Notes: generated from the letters alone by a model not told the origin. Counted from the stretch's first letter, positions 1 through 7,663 are shown. The stretch is DNA of 18,589 nucleotides from Acidobacteria bacterium RIFCSPHIGHO2_01_FULL_67_28 (GCA_001766965.1 MEKM01000033.1:1-18589), one strand, 5' to 3'. A program made the numbers and translations.

Positions 1-767
1 AGTTCCTCTCGCCCGAGAAGGCCGTCGAGATCCAGGCGGCGCTCGGCGCCGACTTCATCATGGTGCTCGATGAGTGCCTGGAGTATCCCGCCAGCCACGA
101 GAAGGCGCGCCAGTCAATGGAGCTGACGTTGCGCTGGGCGCGCCGCTGCCAGCAGGCTTTGACGGCGCAGGATTTCCGCGAGCCCGAATCGGGCGGGCAG
201 GCGCTGTTCGGCATCGTGCAGGGCGGCGTCTACGCCGACCTGCGGCGGGAGTGCGCGCGGCGCCTGGTGGAGATGGACTTCCCCGGCTACGCCATCGGCG
301 GGCTGGCGGTGGGCGAGCCGCCGGCCTTGAGCTACGAAATGACCGAGGCCAGCGTCAGCGAGCTGCCTGCGGACAAGCCACGCTACCTGATGGGCGTCGG
401 CTACCCGCTCGATTTGGTCGAGTACGTCCGCCGCGGCGTGGACATGATGGACTGCGTGCTGCCCACCCGCAACGCCCGCAACGGGTACTTGTTCACCTCG
501 ACGGGGAGCCTGCACATCCGCAACGCCGCTTACGCCCGCGACTCGCGCCCGATTGACGAGCGCTGCCCCTGCTCCGTCTGTCGGCGCTACTCGCGCGCCT
601 ACCTGCGGCACCTGTTCAACGCCGGGGAAATCTCCGCCGCCATCCTGGCCACCCACCACAACCTCTACTTCTACCTCGACTTGATGCGGCGGATCCGCGC
701 CGCCATTCGCGAAGGCACGCTCGATCAACTGGCAGGCCAAGTGAAAGAGGCCGAAACGGCGGAGTGA
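1..767 (+). CDS. tgt: tRNA-guanine transglycosylase (queuine tRNA-ribosyltransferase), 5' truncated
   Basis: Only the C-terminal two-thirds is present. The reading frame is open from base 3 and runs in from outside the window, so the methionine at 60 is internal. The enzyme exchanges guanine-34 of GUN-anticodon tRNAs for the queuine precursor preQ1. Visible family marks are the active-site stretch VLDECLEYPAS, the GIVQGGVYADLR base-recognition segment, AIGGLAVGEP, the nucleophile-bearing DCVLPTRNARNG and the zinc site CPCSVC followed by a downstream histidine (HLF). The C-terminus is at normal family length. In many bacteria tgt lies directly before yajC-secD-secF, as here. A palindromic repeat begins five bases after the stop. 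The family assignment is essentially certain. Confidence 0.96.
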   Translation, partial: FLSPEKAVEIQAALGADFIMVLDECLEYPASHEKARQSMELTLRWARRCQQALTAQDFREPESGGQALFGIVQGGVYADLRRECARRLVEMDFPGYAIGGLAVGEPPALSYEMTEASVSELPADKPRYLMGVGYPLDLVEYVRRGVDMMDCVLPTRNARNGYLFTSTGSLHIRNAAYARDSRPIDERCPCSVCRRYSRAYLRHLFNAGEISAAILATHHNLYFYLDLMRRIRAAIREGTLDQLAGQVKEAETAE

Positions 768-772
768 AAGCC

Positions 773-887
773 TGTCATGCTGAGCGAAGTCCCTCGTCTG
801 TCGCTCGGGACGGTGAGCGAAAGTCGAACCGCGAAGCATCTCAGTCTGAGATTCTTCGCCCCGATGGAATCGGGGCTCAGAATGACA
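773..887. repeat. Dispersed palindromic repeat, copy 1 (expanded form)
   Basis: The ends are TGTCATGCTGAG and CTCAGAATGACA, which form a 12-base terminal inverted repeat with one mismatch. The interior holds a near-perfect palindrome around ATCTCAGTCTGAGAT and a CCCCG/CGGGG hairpin. A second copy lies in opposite orientation at 13987-14059. Compared with that copy, this one carries about 40 extra bases after GAGCGAAG, with their own GTCCC/GGGAC arms. It lies between tgt and yajC. It resembles a non-autonomous REP/MITE-like element; no transposase is present. It may also form RNA hairpins behind tgt. Confidence 0.8.
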
Positions 888-917
888 AGACGGAGGCGAC
901 CGGCACCGCGGCGAGCC

Positions 918-946
918 TTGACAGCAGAGCGCGGGTCGGGCATTCT
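918..946 (+). promoter_or_regulatory. Candidate sigma-70 promoter for yajC-secD-secF
   Basis: A perfect TTGACA at 918-923 is followed after 17 bases by CATTCT (941-946), which matches the -10 consensus at three of six positions. It lies downstream of the palindromic repeat and would give a leader of about 75 bases before yajC. The -35 box is strong and the -10 box weak. It suggests that the Sec genes can be transcribed independently of tgt. Confidence 0.45.
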
Positions 947-1027
947 AGCCGTTTCGGGGAGTTGCCGGACCCGTCCCGAAGGCCGTGGGATGGGATTTTC
1001 ATTCATCGTCGCGGGAGGGGGAACAGC

Positions 1028-1354
1028 TTGCTTGCCGGGTTCGACGCGCCCATCCTGGCGCAGGCGCAGCAGCCGAGCGGCTGGACGGCGCTGCTGCCCT
1101 TCCTGGTTGTCCTCGTCATCTTTTACTTCCTGCTCATCCTGCCGGCGCAACGCCAGCGGAAGCGCCAGTCACAGATGCTCGGGGCGCTGAAGACCGGCGA
1201 CAAAGTGATCACCAGCGGCGGCATCTACGGCACCATCGTGGGCCTGCGCGACGAAGTGGTGCAGCTGCGCATCGCCGACCAGGTGCGCATCGAAGTCTCC
1301 CGCAGCGCCATCGCCGGACACCAACCCCAGAAAGAGGAGACGCCCAAGAGCTAG
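1028..1354 (+). CDS. yajC: Sec translocon accessory protein YajC
   Basis: YajC is a small single-span inner-membrane protein that binds SecD-SecF and the SecYEG translocase. The predicted product is 108 residues, normal for the family (about 85-120). One strong membrane segment lies near residues 20-38 (ending LLILPAQRQRKRQ), followed by the conserved cytoplasmic part LKTGDKVITSGGIYGTIVGL. No ATG is available in a sensible place. TTG at 1028 is chosen because a GGGAGGGGG purine run lies 7-10 bases upstream and it gives the usual length; starting at 764 would translate the palindromic repeat. It is followed after 12 bases by secD. The identity is certain and the start is likely. Confidence 0.93.
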   Translation: MLAGFDAPILAQAQQPSGWTALLPFLVVLVIFYFLLILPAQRQRKRQSQMLGALKTGDKVITSGGIYGTIVGLRDEVVQLRIADQVRIEVSRSAIAGHQPQKEETPKS

Positions 1355-1366
1355 GCGCCCACCCCG

Positions 1367-3031
1367 ATGACCTCCGCCCTGCGCTGGAAAGCCACCATCA
1401 TCCTGGTCGTGCTGCTCGTCTGCTTGCTGGGGCTGACCGGATTCCACAAGGGGACGGACAGCAAGACGCGGTTCCGCTTCCCGAGGAGCCTCACCGACCT
1501 GCGCGAGAACGTCTCCGGGCGCATCAACCTCGGGCTCGACCTGCGCGGCGGCATGCACCTGATTCTGCAGGTGCAGGTGGACGAGGCCATCAACAGCGAA
1601 ACCGACCAGGTGGTGGAGCGCCTGCGCACCCTGCTGCGCGAGCAGGCCATCGGCTACCAGGCCGTCCGCAAGCCCGACGCGACCCACGTGCAGATCACCG
1701 GCATCCCGGCCGAGCAGCTCGAGGAGGCGCGCCGCGTCCTTCAGGAGAACTACGCCGGCAGCGCGGTCTCTCCCGCCTACGTCGTCGGGTCGCTCCCGGC
1801 CGAGCAGAGCGGCTTCGTGCTGGAGATGAGCCCGAGCCTCCAGGCCCAACTCCGCCAGGAGGCGCAGCGCAACTCCATCGAAACCATCCGCCAGCGCGTC
1901 GACGCCCTGGGGGTGAGCGAGCCCACCATCGCCGAGCACGGGCGCGGCGAGTGGGAGATCCTGGTGCAGCTGCCGGGCGTGGACGACCCGGCGCGCGTCA
2001 AGAGCATCCTGCAATCCACCGCGATGCTCGAAATCAAGCTGGTCGAGGACGGCCCCTACTCGAGCGAAACCGAAGCCCTGGCCAAGACGGGCGGGATTCT
2101 CCCGCCCGATTCCATGCTCCTGCGGGAAGCCCCCGGAGCGCGCGGGGCGCAGGCGGGCGGGCTGCAGTGGTACATCGTCAGCCGCACCTCGGTCGTCACC
2201 GGGCGCGACCTGCGCAGCGCCCGCTCCGAACCCAACCCGGAAAGACCCGGCGCCTACCAGATCTCCTTCAGCTTGAGCCGCGACGGCGCCGCCCGCTTCG
2301 GGCCCTTCACCGAGCGCAACGTCGGCCGCCCGCTGGCCGTGGTGCTCGACAACCGCATCCAGTCGGTCGCCGAAATCCAGAGCCGCATCGACGACGCCGG
2401 GCGCATCACCGGCACCTTCACCCTGCAGCAGGCCTCGGACCTCGCCCTGGTCCTGCGCTCGGGCTCGCTTCCCGCCTCGATCCGCTACCTCGAAGAGCGT
2501 ACGGTGGGCCCCTCGCTCGGGGCCGACTCCATCCGCGCCGGGCTGACGTCGGCGGTGGTGGGAATGCTGGCGGTCTCCGTCTTCATGCTGTTCTACTACC
2601 GGCTGTCGGGGGTGAACGCCATCGTGGCGTTGGCGCTGAACCTGCTGCTGCTGCTGGCGGCGCTGGCCTACGTGGGGGCGACACTGACGCTGCCCGGCAT
2701 CGCCGGCGTGGCCCTGACCATCGGCATGGGGGTGGACTCGAACGTCCTGGTCTTCGAGCGCATCCGGGAAGAACTGCGGCTGGGCAAGGCGGTGGTGGCG
2801 GGGATGGAGGCCGGGTTCGACCGCGCCTTCACCACCATCCTGGACACCCACGTGACCACCATTGTCTCCGCCATGTTCCTGTTCATGTTTGGGACCGGGC
2901 CCATCAAGGGGTTTGCGGTGACGCTGACCATCGGCCTGGTGGCCAACCTGTTCACGTCTATCTACGTTTCGCGGGCCATCTTTGAAACTCTGCTGAGCCG
3001 GCAGGCGCGGCCGACGGGCTTGAGCATTTGA
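1367..3031 (+). CDS. secD: Protein translocase subunit SecD
   Basis: SecD is an inner-membrane RND-type subunit that uses proton motive force to pull translocating proteins into the periplasm. The product is 554 residues. It has one N-terminal membrane segment (about 9-25), the conserved GLDLRGG motif at 56-62 at the start of the large periplasmic region, and a C-terminal bundle of about five membrane segments from about residue 390. The proton-relay motif GMGVDSNVLVFERIREE carries Asp457. ATG at 1367 has no clear ribosome-binding site and lies 12 bases after yajC, so translation may be coupled. The stop is one base before the secF ATG. Confidence 0.97.
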   Translation: MTSALRWKATIILVVLLVCLLGLTGFHKGTDSKTRFRFPRSLTDLRENVSGRINLGLDLRGGMHLILQVQVDEAINSETDQVVERLRTLLREQAIGYQAVRKPDATHVQITGIPAEQLEEARRVLQENYAGSAVSPAYVVGSLPAEQSGFVLEMSPSLQAQLRQEAQRNSIETIRQRVDALGVSEPTIAEHGRGEWEILVQLPGVDDPARVKSILQSTAMLEIKLVEDGPYSSETEALAKTGGILPPDSMLLREAPGARGAQAGGLQWYIVSRTSVVTGRDLRSARSEPNPERPGAYQISFSLSRDGAARFGPFTERNVGRPLAVVLDNRIQSVAEIQSRIDDAGRITGTFTLQQASDLALVLRSGSLPASIRYLEERTVGPSLGADSIRAGLTSAVVGMLAVSVFMLFYYRLSGVNAIVALALNLLLLLAALAYVGATLTLPGIAGVALTIGMGVDSNVLVFERIREELRLGKAVVAGMEAGFDRAFTTILDTHVTTIVSAMFLFMFGTGPIKGFAVTLTIGLVANLFTSIYVSRAIFETLLSRQARPTGLSI

Positions 3032-3032
3032 G

Positions 3033-4334
3033 ATGATCGAGTTCTTCCACAACCCGAACTACAATTTCCTGCGCTGGAAGTGGCATTTCATCATTCTCTC
3101 GTGGCTGCTGATCCTGGCGGGGTCGGCGTCGCTGTGGGTGAAAGGCGGGCCGCGCTACGGGATCGATTTCAAGGGCGGCACGCTCGTGTACTTGAAGTTC
3201 GCCGCCACGCCCGACCTCGACCGCATCCGCGCCGGGCTCGACCGCGAAGGGCTGGGCACCAGCACCATCCAGAGTTATGGCCGCCCCGAGGGCAACGAAG
3301 TCATTATCGGCACCGAGCAAGTGGGCCGCGAAGAGGAAGCTCTGGATACCAGCCGCCAGGCGATTCTGACCGCCTTGCGCACCACTTTCCATGTCCCCGC
3401 CGACAAGCTCGACCTGAACAACAGCGGCACCGACTCGCTGACCGACGCCCTGCTGCGCTTCGACCCGCTTGGCCTGGCCGGCCAGCCCGGCGAAGCCGCC
3501 GCCCGCTACCGGGAGATTGCAGAACGAATCACCGATTTCCGCGATAACCAGAGAGGAGGGCTGCTCGGCAGCTTCGCGGAGCTGCGCGGGCTGGAGGGGG
3601 TGCCGCCGGTGGTGGCGCAGACGCTCGAACAGCAGGCGTATCTCTCCCCCGTCGTCGTGCGGAAAGCCGAGGTGGTGGGGCCGCGAGTGGGGCGGCAGCT
3701 GCGGCAGCAGGCGTTGCTGGCCACCGGGCTGGCCCTGGCGGGGATGCTGATCTACATCGGCCTGCGCTTCCCCACCGAAGGGGCGGTGCCGGCCCCGGGC
3801 CGCGTCGGGCTGCTGACCGGGCTGGGGCGGTGGTTCCTGCGGCAGGTGGACAAGCGCATCTACGGCGTCGCCGCTGTCATCGCCACCTTCCACGACGTGC
3901 TCATCACGCTCGGCTTCCTGTCGCTCTTGAACTACGAGTTCAACCTGAACATCGTGGCGGCGCTGCTGACGCTGGTGGGCTACTCGGTGAACGACACCAT
4001 CGTCACCTTCGACCGGGTGCGGGAGAACGTGCGGCTGCTGCGGCGGGAGCGGCTGGCGGAGCTGGTCAACCGCAGCATCAACCAGACCTTGAGCCGCACC
4101 ATCCTCACTTCGGGGTTGACATTCCTGACGGTGCTGGCACTATTCTTCCTCGGAGGGGAGGTCCTCCACGGCTTCGCCTTCACCCTGGTGGTCGGGATCG
4201 TGGTGGGAACTTACTCCTCCATATTTATTGCCAGCCCCGTTGTGATAGGATGGATAGAGCGCCGGGGGCACATGGGGCTCGCCCTGAAGGCTCGCCCTGA
4301 AGGGGCCAGCGGCGCCGCACGAAAGGGGTCTTGA
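3033..4334 (+). CDS. secF: Protein translocase subunit SecF, with insertions
   Basis: SecF is the partner of SecD in the proton-driven Sec accessory complex. It has an N-terminal membrane segment (about 17-36), the hallmark GIDFKGG at 43-49, and a second membrane bundle with GYSVNDTIVTFDRVREN (316-332, Asp321 and Asp327). At 433 residues it is about 110 longer than E. coli SecF. The extra length is in the periplasmic region and in a stretch of about 27 residues after LRF (GAVPAPGRVGLLTGLGRWF) between two membrane segments. The last 20 or so residues cover a 13-base tandem repeat (4277-4302). The gene begins one base after the secD stop and ends one base before the tonB-like ATG, so the genes are probably co-translated. 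Confidence 0.96.
   Translation: MIEFFHNPNYNFLRWKWHFIILSWLLILAGSASLWVKGGPRYGIDFKGGTLVYLKFAATPDLDRIRAGLDREGLGTSTIQSYGRPEGNEVIIGTEQVGREEEALDTSRQAILTALRTTFHVPADKLDLNNSGTDSLTDALLRFDPLGLAGQPGEAAARYREIAERITDFRDNQRGGLLGSFAELRGLEGVPPVVAQTLEQQAYLSPVVVRKAEVVGPRVGRQLRQQALLATGLALAGMLIYIGLRFPTEGAVPAPGRVGLLTGLGRWFLRQVDKRIYGVAAVIATFHDVLITLGFLSLLNYEFNLNIVAALLTLVGYSVNDTIVTFDRVRENVRLLRRERLAELVNRSINQTLSRTILTSGLTFLTVLALFFLGGEVLHGFAFTLVVGIVVGTYSSIFIASPVVIGWIERRGHMGLALKARPEGASGAARKGS
4243..4251 (+). promoter_or_regulatory. Possible internal promoter (extended -10) inside the secF 3' end
   Basis: TGATAGGAT resembles an extended -10 element (TG-N-TATAAT, four of six in the hexamer). It follows an AT-rich patch (about 4211-4230) that is unusual in this GC-rich gene. 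It could supply extra transcription for the downstream TonB-ExbB-ExbD genes. No good -35 is present at standard spacing, so this is weak. Confidence 0.22.
4277..4302 (+). repeat. 13-base tandem duplication in the secF tail
   Basis: GCTCGCCCTGAAG occurs twice in immediate succession. Because 13 is not a multiple of three, the two copies encode different residues (within LALKARPEGAS). The CCTGAAGG core recurs in other small palindromes in this window. Confidence 0.85.
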
Positions 4335-4335
4335 G

Positions 4336-5061
4336 ATGTTCGAGCAACTCTTGGAATCCACCACCGCGAAGAAGACCCGCAACCCGTGGGCCTACGCGGT
4401 GTCGGTGACGGTGCAGGTCATCGCGCTCGGCGTCCTCATCCTGATTCCCTTGCTCTACACCGAGGCCCTGCCGCAGCAGCAGATGTTGAGCTGGCTGGTG
4501 GCGCCCCCGCCGCCGCCCCCGCCGCCCCCGCCGGCGGCGCAGCCCGTGCGCCGGGTGAAACGGGTGAGCTTGATGGAGGCGGGCAAGCTGCGCGCCCCCC
4601 GCGAAATCCCCCGCGAAATCGAAATCATCCGGGATGACCCCCAGGAAGACATGGGCGGGGTGGTGGGGGGAGTGCCGGGCGGGGTACCCGGCGGGCAGAT
4701 GGGCGGCGTGATTGGCGGCGTGCTGGGCGGCATCCCTTCGGCCGTGCCCCCGCCGCCGAAGCCGGAGGCGCCCAAGCGCATCCGGGTGAGCTCGGGCGTG
4801 CAAGAAGCCAAGATGATCCACCGGGCGGACCCGACCTATCCCCCGCTGGCCAAGCAGGCCCGCATCTTCGGCACGGTGCGGCTGGAAGCGGTCATCGCCG
4901 CCGACGGCAGCATCCAGAACCTGCGGGTGATCGAAGGCCACCCCCTGCTGGTGCAGTCGGCCTTGCAGGCGGTGCAGCAGTGGCGCTACCAGCCCACGCT
5001 GTTGAGCGGCGAACCGGTGGAAGTGGTGACCTTCATTGAGGTAGTCTTCCGGCTCTACTAG
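4336..5061 (+). CDS. TonB-family energy transducer
   Basis: The 241-residue protein has a short cytoplasmic N-terminus, one membrane anchor (about 19-41), a run of ten prolines, a Gly-Gly-X segment (about 106-135) and a C-terminal TonB domain (about 158-241). That domain includes DPTYPPLAKQARIFGTVRLE, DGSIQNLRVIEGHPLL and QQWRYQP. It would span the periplasm and pass ExbB/ExbD proton energy to outer-membrane transporters, or act in a TolA-like role. ATG at 4336 follows the secF stop by one base, with AAAGGGG about seven bases upstream. exbB-like and two exbD-like genes follow. Acidobacteriota carry many TonB paralogues, so the partner receptor cannot be named. Confidence 0.92.
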   Translation: MFEQLLESTTAKKTRNPWAYAVSVTVQVIALGVLILIPLLYTEALPQQQMLSWLVAPPPPPPPPPPAAQPVRRVKRVSLMEAGKLRAPREIPREIEIIRDDPQEDMGGVVGGVPGGVPGGQMGGVIGGVLGGIPSAVPPPPKPEAPKRIRVSSGVQEAKMIHRADPTYPPLAKQARIFGTVRLEAVIAADGSIQNLRVIEGHPLLVQSALQAVQQWRYQPTLLSGEPVEVVTFIEVVFRLY

Positions 5062-5124
5062 ATACTCGGACTTCGAGACGTGAACCGCAGTAGCAGGCAG
5101 AATCTTCGGGAGGAGTAGAGAACC

Positions 5125-5835
5125 ATGCTCGCCAATCTTTACCTGTTGGGTTTCTGGCTGTTGCAGGAGGCCGTGGGGTGGGACTTGCGGACGATGTGGA
5201 GCCTGATGGGCTGGCCCGCCCGCACCGTGGTCATCATCCTGTTCATCATGTCCGCCTGGTCGGTGGGCGTGATGATTGACCGCGGCATCACCTACGCCGC
5301 CGCCCGCAAGCAGTCCCGCTACTTTGTGCAGGCCGTCGCCGGCGCCTTGCGCGAGGGCAAGCTCGACGAAGCCATCCGCATCGCCGAGCGCAACAAGAAG
5401 AGCCACATCGCCAAGGTGGTGGCCGCCGGCCTGGCCGACTTCCAGTCTTCGGCCGGCTTGCCGGAGGAGGAGATCATCGAGGCCAGCAAGCGCGGCCTGG
5501 AGCGCTCGGTGGCCATCACCCACGCCGAGCTGAAGCGCGGCCTGGGCGGCTTGGCCACCATCGGCGCCACCGCTCCCTTCGTCGGCCTGTTCGGCACGGT
5601 GGTGGGCATCATCAACGCCTTCCGTGAAATCACCGCCCAGAAGACCACCGGCTTGACTGCGGTGGCCGGCGGCATCGCCGAGGCCCTGGTGGCCACGGCG
5701 CTGGGCCTGTTCGTGGCCGTGCCCGCCGTCTGGGCCTACAACTACTTCACCGGCAAGATCGAGTCCTTCGACGTGGAGATGGACAACAGCTCCAAGGAGC
5801 TGATCAACTACTTCATCCTGCGCCGCAAGAAGTAA
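5125..5835 (+). CDS. MotA/TolQ/ExbB proton channel family protein
   Basis: The 236-residue protein has three membrane segments in the ExbB/TolQ arrangement: about 33-51, 141-163 (ATIGATAPFVGLFGTVVGII) and 182-205 (GGIAEALVATALGLFVAVP). The last two are the conserved signature of the channel. A cytoplasmic helical region of about 90 residues lies between the first and second. It forms the pentameric scaffold around ExbD/TolR helices that drives TonB. ATG at 5125 is preceded by GGGAGGAG at good spacing. It lies 63 bases after the TonB-like gene and 10 bases before the first exbD-like gene. Sequence alone does not separate ExbB from TolQ; the TonB neighbour favours ExbB. Confidence 0.94.
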   Translation: MLANLYLLGFWLLQEAVGWDLRTMWSLMGWPARTVVIILFIMSAWSVGVMIDRGITYAAARKQSRYFVQAVAGALREGKLDEAIRIAERNKKSHIAKVVAAGLADFQSSAGLPEEEIIEASKRGLERSVAITHAELKRGLGGLATIGATAPFVGLFGTVVGIINAFREITAQKTTGLTAVAGGIAEALVATALGLFVAVPAVWAYNYFTGKIESFDVEMDNSSKELINYFILRRKK

Positions 5836-5845
5836 GGGGACGGCG

Positions 5846-6307
5846 ATGGCCTACAAGCCCAAAGCCCCGGAGATCATGCCCGACATCAACGTCGTGCCCA
5901 TGGCCGACATCATGCTGGTCTTGCTGATCATCTTCATGGTGGTCACCCCCATGCTGCAGAAGACCTTCAGCGTCGACATGGCCCGCACCGAGAATCCCCG
6001 CGAGATGCAGGACGCCGACAAGGAGGACGCCGTGGTGCTGGCGGTCACCCGCGACGGCCGCATTTACCTCGGCAACCAGCAGATCGCCCAGGAGAAAATC
6101 ACCGAAACCGTCCGGGACATGATTCAGCCCCGCCTGGACAAGACCGTCTACGTCAAGAGCGACGGCCGGGCCAAGTACGGCAACGTGGTCAAGGTGGTGG
6201 ACGAAGTCCGGGCTGCCGGCGTCGACCAGATCGGCCTGCTCACCGAGAAAGTGGAGAAGGCGGGCGGCCGCGCCATCCCCGTCCCGGCGGCGCCCCCGGG
6301 CGGCTAG
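5846..6307 (+). CDS. ExbD/TolR family protein, first copy
   Basis: The 153-residue protein has a short cytoplasmic tail, one membrane helix (ADIMLVLLIIFMVVTPM) with the proton-carrying Asp at residue 21, and a periplasmic domain ending with the DQIGLLTEKVE segment typical of ExbD/TolR. It supplies the rotor/stator helix inside the ExbB pentamer. The start follows the exbB-like stop by ten bases with GGGGACGG upstream. A Gly/Pro-rich C-terminal tail (VPAAPPGG) follows the folded domain. A second, diverged exbD-like gene is immediately downstream. Confidence 0.94.
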   Translation: MAYKPKAPEIMPDINVVPMADIMLVLLIIFMVVTPMLQKTFSVDMARTENPREMQDADKEDAVVLAVTRDGRIYLGNQQIAQEKITETVRDMIQPRLDKTVYVKSDGRAKYGNVVKVVDEVRAAGVDQIGLLTEKVEKAGGRAIPVPAAPPGG

Positions 6308-6334
6308 CGAGCGCGCAGCCAGGAGGTAGAGACG

Positions 6335-6784
6335 ATGGGAATCAGTGGAGTCGGGGGACGAGCCAAGGGAGCGATGGCCGATCCCAACATTGTGCCGCTG
6401 ATTGACATTCTGCTGGTGCTCATCATCGTTTTTATGGTGGTGACGCCGCTGACGCCGCTGGGGCTGGATGCCCTGGTGCCGCAGCCGCCCCCGCCCGACC
6501 AGGAGCCACAGGTGGACCCTAGCCGCACCATCGTCATCCAAATCGAATGCGCCAACCCCACCTGCGGGCGCACCTCGCTGAAGATCAACCAGAAGGATGT
6601 GACCTGGGAGACCTTGGGCTTCGAGTTGGAGCAAATCTTCAAGACCCGGGCGGAGAAAGTGGCGTTCGTCAAGGGAGCCGATGAGCTGGAGTTTGTGGAA
6701 GTGGCTCGCGCCATCGACATCGCCAAGGGCGCGGGCGTGGATAAGATCGGGTTGATCACCGCCAAGGTCGAGGCGGGCGAGTAG
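6335..6784 (+). CDS. ExbD/TolR family protein, second copy, with a CX4C pair
   Basis: The 149-residue paralogue of the previous gene has the membrane helix PLIDILLVLIIVFMVV with Asp24 and a proline-rich linker (PQPPPPDQEP). Its periplasmic domain ends with DKIGLITAKVE. In place of the usual short first strand it has IQIECANPTCGRTSLKIN, whose two cysteines could form a disulfide in the periplasm. ATG at 6335 is preceded by AGGAGG nine bases upstream. Paired exbD-like genes allow a mixed ExbD dimer within one ExbB pentamer, as in some multi-gene Ton clusters. Confidence 0.93.
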   Translation: MGISGVGGRAKGAMADPNIVPLIDILLVLIIVFMVVTPLTPLGLDALVPQPPPPDQEPQVDPSRTIVIQIECANPTCGRTSLKINQKDVTWETLGFELEQIFKTRAEKVAFVKGADELEFVEVARAIDIAKGAGVDKIGLITAKVEAGE

Positions 6785-6832
6785 CACCGCCTGGCTGGCT
6801 TACCCCATCGGCAGTCGCCAAGGAGCTTGCTC

Positions 6833-7642
6833 ATGCGTCGTCCTGCCAAGCTGGCTCTCGCTCTCGCGCTCTCCGCTCTGCTGTTCGCGGCCGGTTGCAG
6901 CAAGCTCCTCGCCCGCGATGAGCTGAACAAGGGCGTGCGCGCCTACAAGGCCGCCCAGTTCGACACCGCCATCGAGCACTTCCAGCGGGCCATCGAGCTC
7001 GACCCCAGCCTGCTGAACGCCCGTATTTATCTCGCCATCGCCTACGCCAGCCAGTTCGTCCCCGGCAACCCCTCGGAAGAGAACAAGGAGCTTGCCCGGA
7101 AGGCCATCGAGGAGTTCGAGCGGGTGCTGGAGAAGGACCCGAAGAACGTCCTCGCGCTCGGCTACATCGCCAGCCTCTACTACGGCCTGGGCGGCGGCGA
7201 GAAGACGCTCGAGGAAATCCGCAAGTGGTTTGAGAAGTCCAAGGAGTACCGCCGCAAGCTCATCCAGATTGACGCCCAGAACCCCGAGCACTACTACTCC
7301 ATCGGGGTGCTCAACTGGGCGCTGTGCCACCGCGCCAACGAAGAGACCCGCTTGTCCTACCGGGTGCCGCGCGCCGACGAGCGGCTGCCCGAGCGCGCCC
7401 GCAAGGAGCTGGCCGAGAAAAACGGCGCCCTGGCCGACGAGGGCGTCGAGATGCTCGAGAAGGCCATCCAAATCAATCCCAAGTACGTCGACGCCATCGC
7501 TTACCTGAACCTCATCTATCGCCAGAAGGCCGACCTGGCCGAGACCCCGCAGGACCGCGAGCACTACCTCGACCTCGCCGACCAGATGTTCGACCGCCAG
7601 AAGCGCCTCCGCGAAGAGGCCCAGGGCGCCCCCATCCAGTAG
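6833..7642 (+). CDS. TPR-repeat lipoprotein
   Basis: The product is 269 residues. An N-terminal signal segment ends in LLFAAGC (lipidated Cys22). At least three tetratricopeptide-like helical repeats follow: ELNKGVRAYKAAQFDTAIEHF, then a segment around VLALGYIASLYYGL, then a C-terminal one at MLEKAIQINPKYVDAIAYLN. ATG at 6833 is preferred over an in-frame TTG at 6827 because AAGGAG sits seven bases upstream of it. It is the last gene of the TonB/Exb group and is followed by a terminator. TPR lipoproteins act as scaffolds for envelope complexes; a link with the Ton motor is inferred from position only. Confidence 0.85.
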   Translation: MRRPAKLALALALSALLFAAGCSKLLARDELNKGVRAYKAAQFDTAIEHFQRAIELDPSLLNARIYLAIAYASQFVPGNPSEENKELARKAIEEFERVLEKDPKNVLALGYIASLYYGLGGGEKTLEEIRKWFEKSKEYRRKLIQIDAQNPEHYYSIGVLNWALCHRANEETRLSYRVPRADERLPERARKELAEKNGALADEGVEMLEKAIQINPKYVDAIAYLNLIYRQKADLAETPQDREHYLDLADQMFDRQKRLREEAQGAPIQ

Positions 7643-7654
7643 CCGCCTTTCTGC

Positions 7655-7660
7655 TACAAT
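7655..7660 (+). promoter_or_regulatory. Possible -10 box upstream of rel
   Basis: TACAAT matches the -10 consensus at five of six positions and lies 42 bases before the rel ATG. No convincing -35 is seen at 16-18 bases. If used, transcription would begin near 7667, inside the terminator hairpin, so promoter and terminator would share DNA. Confidence 0.35.
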
Positions 7661-7663
7661 GAA

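Noticed and set aside
764..1027. Upstream extension of YajC to the ATG at 764
   Set aside because: It would add 88 residues made of repeat and spacer DNA and exceed family length; the TTG at 1028 has a strong ribosome-binding site.
777..1190. Open frame beginning MLSEVPRLS and containing KHLSLRFFAPMESG
   Set aside because: This part is simply the palindromic repeat translated; such frames are often annotated as hypothetical proteins but are repeat artefacts.
985..2985. Long open frame overlapping yajC and secD in a shifted frame
   Set aside because: Its translation is Arg/Pro/His-rich without any family motif, while secD in the other frame has all expected motifs.
4501..4545. Proline-codon run as a frameshift or repeat-expansion site
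   Set aside because: A poly-proline stretch is normal in TonB proteins and the frame is intact through the C-terminal domain.
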